Part shown: positions 59,868 through 64,000 of the stretch, piece after piece | Numbering within the stretch: the first letter of the stretch is position 1 | How the letters are laid out: every line of letters starts with the position of its first letter | NCBI GenBank assembly: GCA_001443495.1 | Contig: LDXR01000002.1 | Location: 253,306-317,305, forward strand | Origin: a candidate division NC10 bacterium CSP1-5 | Lineage (GTDB): Bacteria > Methylomirabilota > Methylomirabilia > Methylomirabilales > CSP1-5 | DNA: 64,000 nt | Direction: 5' to 3' | The notes under the pieces: model-generated | Told to the model about the DNA's origin: nothing | The model's input: the letters and a program-made list of their open reading frames with translations, nothing else | Database searches by the model: none | Translations under genes and position numbers: made by a program

Positions 59868-60079
59868 AGCTCGATCAACTCCACCCCGAGGTTTGCAAGG
59901 TCCACCACGGCCGCCGTCGCCCAGTCGCACTGAAGGCGCTCGAGGGGGGCCAGCGCGAACGGCGCAATAAAATCTCCTCCGTGGATGACGAAATCGACAC
60001 GCCGACGATTGAAGACTTCGACGGCACGATCTATGCGAGGCAAGTGATCGTGCGAATCTGCCATGAGGCCGATCTGCAT
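59864..60079 (-). pseudogene. Truncated YfcE/MJ0936-type metallophosphoesterase
   Basis: The ATG at 60079, with GAGG upstream, opens MQIGLMADSHDHLPRIDRAV followed by VDFVIHGGDFIAPFALAPLE: the first two metal-binding motifs (D-x-H, GGD) of small phosphodiesterases. The protein then jumps to CDWATAAVVDLANLGVELIEL and stops after 71 residues. Full-length relatives have about 150-170 residues with further GNND and GH-x-H motifs, all absent here. An internal deletion that fused the start to a later part is the likely history. The frame is still coupled to yjbQ. Confidence 0.7.
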
Positions 60080-60142
60080 GGGCGCCTCAGTAAGCGACAT
60101 GGATACCACACATTACCTTGCAGAGTCAAGGGACCGCCGATC

Positions 60143-60241
60143 TGTTCAGTTCAGAGTTCACGGTTCATGGTTCATGGCAAGATTGGGACTCTACCAGCAT
60201 GTGAATCCCAAACCATCAACCCTGAACTATGAACCCTGAAC
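60143..60241. repeat. Heptad repeat array, GTTCATG family, inverted arms
   Basis: The left arm is GTTCAGTTCAGA GTTCACG GTTCATG GTTCATG. The right arm is CAAACCATCAACCCTGAACTATGAACCCTGAAC. It separates the phosphoesterase remnant from the end of the Nth-like gene. Confidence 0.8.
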
Positions 60242-60245
60242 GCGC

Positions 60246-60914
60246 CTACCGGCGGGGGAGGGGGATGCCATGGCGCTCGAGGTCCTGACGGAGCGGGCAG
60301 GTGTCGCAGCGCGGTGTGGACCGGCAGTACACTTTCCCGACTGCCACGAGCAGGGCATGGTATTCGTTGTAAAGCTGTGCATCCTGGGGGAGGTGGTTCA
60401 TGAAGAGCGCCTGCACATCGTGATAAGTAGCCTCGGGAGAAATCAGGCGATGGCGCGCAAGGATTCGCTTAGTGTATGCGTCGACGACAAAGATCGGCAT
60501 GTCGCCTGCATAGAGCAGGATGGAGTCCGCCGTTTCCGGGCCGATCCCGGAGACCTCCAGCAGGGCGTTACGGAGCCGCGCCGGTTCATCGCGGAACATA
60601 CGGTGCAGGCTCCCCCCGTATCGCTTGCGGAGAAAAGCGAGGAAGTTCTGGAGTCGGCGGGCCTTCACGGTGAAGGTCCCTGCGGGGCGGATCAGCGTGG
60701 CCAACCGGTGTCTTGAGAGGGCTGACATGGCCGAGGCGGTGAGCGCTCGGGCCCCGCGGAGCTGTCGGATCGCTTTCTCGACGTTGCCCCAATTGGTATT
60801 CTGGGTGAGGATGGCCCCGACGATGACCTCGAATCGGCTTCGCCCAGGCCACCAGCCCTGGGGGCCGAGTCGTCCGTAGAGCCGGCGATAGATGCTCAGG
60901 AGTCGGCGCCGCAT
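60246..60914 (-). CDS. Endonuclease III-like HhH-GPD DNA glycosylase
   Basis: 222 residues from the ATG at 60914 (GGAGG upstream). Base-excision repair glycosylase of the Nth/MagIII group: FEVIVGAILTQNTNWGNVEKAI at the start, the helix-hairpin-helix GIGPETADSILLYA and the catalytic Asp in FVVDAYTKRI. The Lys that makes Nth a lyase is replaced by Glu (GPETA). The C-terminal cluster has three Cys (YCRSTPRCDTCPL) rather than four. It is therefore probably a monofunctional glycosylase; the substrate base is unknown. Confidence 0.85.
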   Translation of the reverse strand: MRRRLLSIYRRLYGRLGPQGWWPGRSRFEVIVGAILTQNTNWGNVEKAIRQLRGARALTASAMSALSRHRLATLIRPAGTFTVKARRLQNFLAFLRKRYGGSLHRMFRDEPARLRNALLEVSGIGPETADSILLYAGDMPIFVVDAYTKRILARHRLISPEATYHDVQALFMNHLPQDAQLYNEYHALLVAVGKVYCRSTPRCDTCPLRQDLERHGIPLPRR

Positions 60915-61066
60915 GGAAGCCTCCTGCCGTGGTCCGCTATGAGAGGGGGTGTAGCGTGGAGGTAGCATCCTGCTCCATCTTCTTGTATAATAACCTGATT
61001 ATTCGGGCAAGGTCGCCCGTTGGAAACATTGATGAGGCGGGGAGGCTCTCCTGGGGGTTGCGGCGC

Positions 61067-61489
61067 GTGCCGAGGATTTTGGCCATTGATCTTGGCGAGG
61101 TTCGCATGGGCCTGGCGGTGAGTGACGATCTCATGATCACCGCCCAGCCTCTGCCGACTTGGCGCCGCATGGGCCGGCGGTCAGATTTTGCCCATCTCGG
61201 GGACCTCGTCGAAAAATGGGGAGTCCACCAGGTCGTCGTCGGGTATCCCAGGCACCTCGGGGGTGAGGTTGGGGAGCAGGCCGCCGGGGCGCAGAAGTTT
61301 GCCGAAGAGCTGGGGAATACCCTGGGACTTCCGGTAGCCCTCTGGGATGAACGGTACAGTACGGTCGCCGCAGAGCGGACGCTGATCGAGGCGGGGGTCC
61401 GGCGAAAGCGGCGCCAAGAGATGAGGGACAGCGTGGCAGCTCTGTTGATCCTGCAGGCGTATCTCGACCGCCGGCAGAGGGATGGATAG
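61067..61489 (+). CDS. ruvX: RuvX/YqgF Holliday junction resolvase-like protein
   Basis: 140 residues from the GTG at 61067. The RNase H-like fold is shown by ILAIDLGEVRMGLAVSD, VVVGYPRHLGGEVGEQA, LWDERYSTVAAERTL and the late RDSVAALLILQAYLD with the last acidic residue. The family processes pre-16S rRNA and/or junction DNA. The track ORF starts 46 codons earlier in unrelated sequence. A TTG at 61058 is another possible start. Overlaps mltG by 8 bases. Confidence 0.9.
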   Translation: MPRILAIDLGEVRMGLAVSDDLMITAQPLPTWRRMGRRSDFAHLGDLVEKWGVHQVVVGYPRHLGGEVGEQAAGAQKFAEELGNTLGLPVALWDERYSTVAAERTLIEAGVRRKRRQEMRDSVAALLILQAYLDRRQRDG

Positions 61490-62495
61490 GGTGGCGGTCC
61501 GGGGGCACCGATTTGCTGTGTGGAGCGCGGGCCTGTGCCTAGTGCTCATGACCGCCTTTGGCGTGCGGCTGTACCTGGCGCTTCATCCCACAATGAGCCC
61601 TCGGTTTCGTGATGCAGGGCCTCGGGTGGTCTTCATCAAGCCCAACACCGGGGTCACTACCATCGCCGACCTGCTGAAGGAGCAAGGGATCATCCAAGAC
61701 CGCCTCCTCTTCGTCCTCGCGAGCGTGCTCCGGGGTTCCTATGATCGATTGAAGGCCGGGGAGTATCAGTTCGCCCCCTCGATGGGACTCGTGGACGTCA
61801 TCCGGATTCTCGAGGAGGGGAAGGTCCTTGTGCACAAGGTCATCGTTCCAGAAGGGTCCACCGCCTGGCAGATTGCAGGGCTCCTCGACGAGGAGGGGCT
61901 TGTAGATCGGGAGCGGTTCCTGAGACTGGTCATGGATCGTTCGGTGGCCCGTCAATACGTGCCTGAGGCAGACACGTTGGAAGGGTTCCTCTTCCCTGAC
62001 ACCTACCATTTGATTAAAGGCCTGACGGAGGAGGAGATCATTGACAAGTTGGTCCAGCGGTTCTTAAGGACGTTCAGCGGCGAGGACGAATTCCGGGCCC
62101 GCAAGCTCGGAATGAATCGCTACAGGATCGTGACGCTCGCCTCCATTATTGAGAAAGAAGCGGTGGTAGATCAGGAAAAGCCCATCATCGCCGGGGTCTT
62201 TTACAACCGCCTGCGGCGGGGGATGCGACTGCAGGCCGATCCCACCGTCCTCTATGGCAAGCGCAACGGGGGCCGGATTACCCGCCGCGACCTCCAGGCA
62301 AAGCACCCCTATAACACGTACGTGCAGAACGGACTCCCCCCAGGGCCCATCGCCAGCCCCGGAGAAGCAGCCCTGAAGGCGGCGCTGTACCCGGCCCGGG
62401 TGAGCTATCTCTACTTCGTCTCCAAGAATGATGGGACCCATCAGTTCTCCCGGACCCTGGAGGAACACCAGCAGGCTGTTCGCAAGTACCAGTAG
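61482..62495 (+). CDS. mltG: Endolytic murein transglycosylase MltG
   Basis: MltG cleaves nascent glycan strands near the inner membrane and sets their length. 337 residues with one N-terminal membrane anchor (FAVWSAGLCLVLMTAFGVRLYLAL), a LysM-like part (FIKPNTGVTTIADLLKEQGII ... LKAGEYQFAPSMG) and the YceG catalytic domain: TLEGFLFPDTYHL, LASIIEKEAVVDQEKPIIAGVFYNRL with the catalytic Glu, MRLQADPTVLYG and NTYVQNGLPPGPIASPG. The ruvX-mltG pair is common in bacteria. Confidence 0.95.
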   Translation: MDRVAVRGHRFAVWSAGLCLVLMTAFGVRLYLALHPTMSPRFRDAGPRVVFIKPNTGVTTIADLLKEQGIIQDRLLFVLASVLRGSYDRLKAGEYQFAPSMGLVDVIRILEEGKVLVHKVIVPEGSTAWQIAGLLDEEGLVDRERFLRLVMDRSVARQYVPEADTLEGFLFPDTYHLIKGLTEEEIIDKLVQRFLRTFSGEDEFRARKLGMNRYRIVTLASIIEKEAVVDQEKPIIAGVFYNRLRRGMRLQADPTVLYGKRNGGRITRRDLQAKHPYNTYVQNGLPPGPIASPGEAALKAALYPARVSYLYFVSKNDGTHQFSRTLEEHQQAVRKYQ

Positions 62496-62538
62496 AGGAA
62501 CATGGTGTCGAAGAAGCACAGCATCTGAGGAGGAAAGG

Positions 62539-63300
62539 ATGAGGATGGTTCGGGTCTTCCTGCGGACGGCTCCAATGGCCCTGCTCCTCGTGGCCTGTGT
62601 CACCACACCTCCGCCTGAACAACCGCCGGCATCGGCGGCCACCTACTATGAGCTGGGGAGGGCGTATTTCGAGGGGGGCAATTTTCGCCTAGCCATCCCG
62701 GAGTTTTCCAAGGCGGTGGAGCTCAAGCCTTCCGATCCCATCTATCGGTCTGACCTGGGCATGGCGTTCATGTTTAACCGAAACCTCGACGAGGCGATCA
62801 AGCAGTTCGAAGAAGCGATCACGCTTGACAAACGATATACGCCGGCCAAGAACAATCTGGCCAGTGCCTATATGCTGAAAGGCGATCTGGAAAAGGCGCG
62901 AATCCTCCTCACGGAGGTGCTCAACGATCCCTTGTATCCTACACCCCATTTTGCCTATTTCAATCTGGCCAAAATCTATGAGCGCCAGGGAAAGATCGAT
63001 CAGGCGGTTGAGCATTATAAGTTTGCCCTGGACGTTCAACGCGACTATGCGGACGCCCACAACAACTTGGGATTCCTGTATCTGCAGCAGGGTAAGACGG
63101 ACCTCGCCATTTCGGCGTTTGGCGAGGCGACCCGCTTGAGCCCCAAGGTGCCGGTCTATCACCGAAACCTGGGGATTGCGTACACTGAGGCCGGCAGGCG
63201 TCGCGAGGCCCGCAAGGCGTTTGAGAGGGTGCTCGAGCTGGAATCCACTGGGCCCTCGGCGGAGTATGCCCGAAAGGCCCTGGACGAGCTGAAGCGATGA
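62539..63300 (+). CDS. TPR lipoprotein, PilF/PilW-like
   Basis: 253 residues from the ATG at 62539, with GAGGAGGAAAGG upstream. Lipoprotein signal (TAPMALLLVACVTT, lipobox LVAC) and six TPR units (YYELGRAYFEGGNFRLAIPEFSKAVELKPSD, LASAYMLKGDLEKARILL, LGFLYLQQGKTDLAISAFGEATRLSP). The layout resembles PilF/PilW, the pilotin for type IV pilus secretins, but no pilus gene is nearby. Its stop overlaps the rlmN start by four bases. Confidence 0.8.
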   Translation: MRMVRVFLRTAPMALLLVACVTTPPPEQPPASAATYYELGRAYFEGGNFRLAIPEFSKAVELKPSDPIYRSDLGMAFMFNRNLDEAIKQFEEAITLDKRYTPAKNNLASAYMLKGDLEKARILLTEVLNDPLYPTPHFAYFNLAKIYERQGKIDQAVEHYKFALDVQRDYADAHNNLGFLYLQQGKTDLAISAFGEATRLSPKVPVYHRNLGIAYTEAGRRREARKAFERVLELESTGPSAEYARKALDELKR

Positions 63301-64000
63301 CGGCGGTTTCCGTGAGAATGCCAGCGGTTCAGGTTCCAGATCTGCGCGACTTCACGCTGCCGGAGCTTGTTGAGTGGATCGCAGGTCTTGGCGAGCCCCG
63401 CTATCGAGCTGGGCAGATATTTCGCTGGCTGTGGAAGCGGCAGGTTGACCGGTTTGAAGCAATGACAGACCTGCCGGCCAGGTGCCGCCAGCTTCTGGAG
63501 GCGCAGGCGTGCGTCAGCAGGGTTGCCGCTGTCGCGGTTCAGTCATCGAGGGACGGCACCCGCAAGCTTTTGCTCGGGCTTTCCGATGGAGAGCGCATCG
63601 AAGCAGTCCTGATTCCGGAGGGCTCGCGTCTGACCGCCTGTATCTCCAGCCAGGCGGGGTGCGCCATGGGGTGTGGCTTTTGCCTCACCGCCACCATGAA
63701 TCTCCATCGAAACCTGCGCCCGGCGGAGATTGCCGGCCAGCTGGTGGCGCTCCAGAGCGCCCTTGGCCCCGGGGAGCGGGTCACCCACATCGTGTTTATG
63801 GGGATGGGGGAGCCCCTGGCGAATTATGCCGCGACCGAAAAGGCCTTGCGGATCCTCATCGCTAAGGAGGGGCTTGCCTTTTCTCCCCGGCGGATCACCG
63901 TCTCGACCGTCGGTGTGATTCCAGGGATTCGTCGCTTGGCCCGAGCCGGCCTCGGAGTGAACCTGGCGGTCTCTCTGGTGGCGACCACGGATGAGGTGCG
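63297..64000 (+). CDS. rlmN: 23S rRNA (adenine2503-C2) methyltransferase RlmN, truncated by window end
   Basis: A radical-SAM enzyme that methylates A2503 of 23S rRNA and also A37 of some tRNAs. The start MTAVSVRMPAVQVPDLRDFT is followed by FRWLWKRQVDRFEAMTDLP and the radical-SAM cluster CAMGCGFCLTATM (three Cys). GMGEPLANY and RRITVSTVGVIPGI also follow. About 234 codons are visible and the C-terminal third is missing. ATGA overlap with the TPR lipoprotein gene. Confidence 0.95.
   Translation, partial: MTAVSVRMPAVQVPDLRDFTLPELVEWIAGLGEPRYRAGQIFRWLWKRQVDRFEAMTDLPARCRQLLEAQACVSRVAAVAVQSSRDGTRKLLLGLSDGERIEAVLIPEGSRLTACISSQAGCAMGCGFCLTATMNLHRNLRPAEIAGQLVALQSALGPGERVTHIVFMGMGEPLANYAATEKALRILIAKEGLAFSPRRITVSTVGVIPGIRRLARAGLGVNLAVSLVATTDEV

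Overview
The window is GC-rich and gene-dense, with genes on both strands. It encodes an envelope typical of a Gram-negative bacterium: BamD-type and PilF-type lipoproteins, an outer-membrane beta-barrel protein, RlpA, MltG and an Amidase_3 hydrolase. No rRNA gene, insertion sequence, phage, integrase or CRISPR array was seen. Gene content and the many short-period intergenic repeats suggest an uncultured soil or sediment lineage, for example one like NC10/Methylomirabilota. That placement is an impression and was not tested. GC content was judged by eye, not calculated.

Layout. 1-4.7 kb: a cut-off beta-propeller gene, a Cache-domain protein, a secreted protein with charged heptapeptide repeats, a hybrid histidine kinase and a DUF4416 protein. 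4.8-8.4 kb: amidase, GerMN protein, rph and rdgB in one tight operon. 8.4-9.5 kb: seven tRNA genes (Pro, Arg x3, His, Lys, Leu) separated by hairpin-like heptad repeat arrays, preceded by a decayed tRNA-Pro-like copy. 9.5-12.8 kb: tig-clpP-clpX. 12.9-19.5 kb: bamD, a TPR protein, rsmA, an archaeal-type nicotinate phosphoribosyltransferase, a DUF374 acyltransferase, an unknown protein and thiL. 19.5-21.8 kb: two tandem CNNM/CorC-type membrane proteins. 22-25.2 kb: a minimal chemoreceptor-CheW-CheA set. 25.2-27.5 kb: two paralogous PilZ-like proteins flanking rlpA and a His-rich secreted protein. 27.5-30.6 kb: larC-larB-larE, which make the nickel-pincer cofactor, without larA. 30.9-36.3 kb: queG, a class III aminotransferase, and a LuxE/LuxC-like acyl-activation and acyl-reduction pair followed by a small zinc-ribbon protein. 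36.3-37.8 kb: a BNR-propeller protein overlapping a ThiS/MoaD-like protein that ends in Gly-Gly. 38.1-41.2 kb: trehalose synthesis, where the OtsA domain is joined to a membrane sensor/HAMP module, then otsB. 41.3-45.7 kb: a heterodimeric ABC exporter and an outer-membrane beta-barrel protein behind a promoter that overlaps a 16-bp palindrome. 45.9-47.2 kb: two copies of an apparent structured RNA flanking a lipoprotein gene. 47.4-52.5 kb: phasin-like protein, CMD-family protein, recO, glyQ and glyS. 52.6-59.3 kb: small secreted protein, a threonine synthase fused to a LeuA-type regulatory domain, bifunctional PutA and a ketopantoate reductase-like protein. 59.4-64 kb: yjbQ, a broken phosphoesterase, an Nth-like glycosylase, ruvX, mltG, a TPR lipoprotein and the start of rlmN.

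The observations most worth following up are the sensor-OtsA fusion, the threonine synthase-LeuA_dimer fusion, the aminotransferase-LuxE-LuxC cluster without luciferase, the BNR/ThiS-like pair, the duplicated terminator-linked RNA element, and the several families of period-7 to period-9 repeat arrays that sit between genes and in two cases supply the last codons of a gene.
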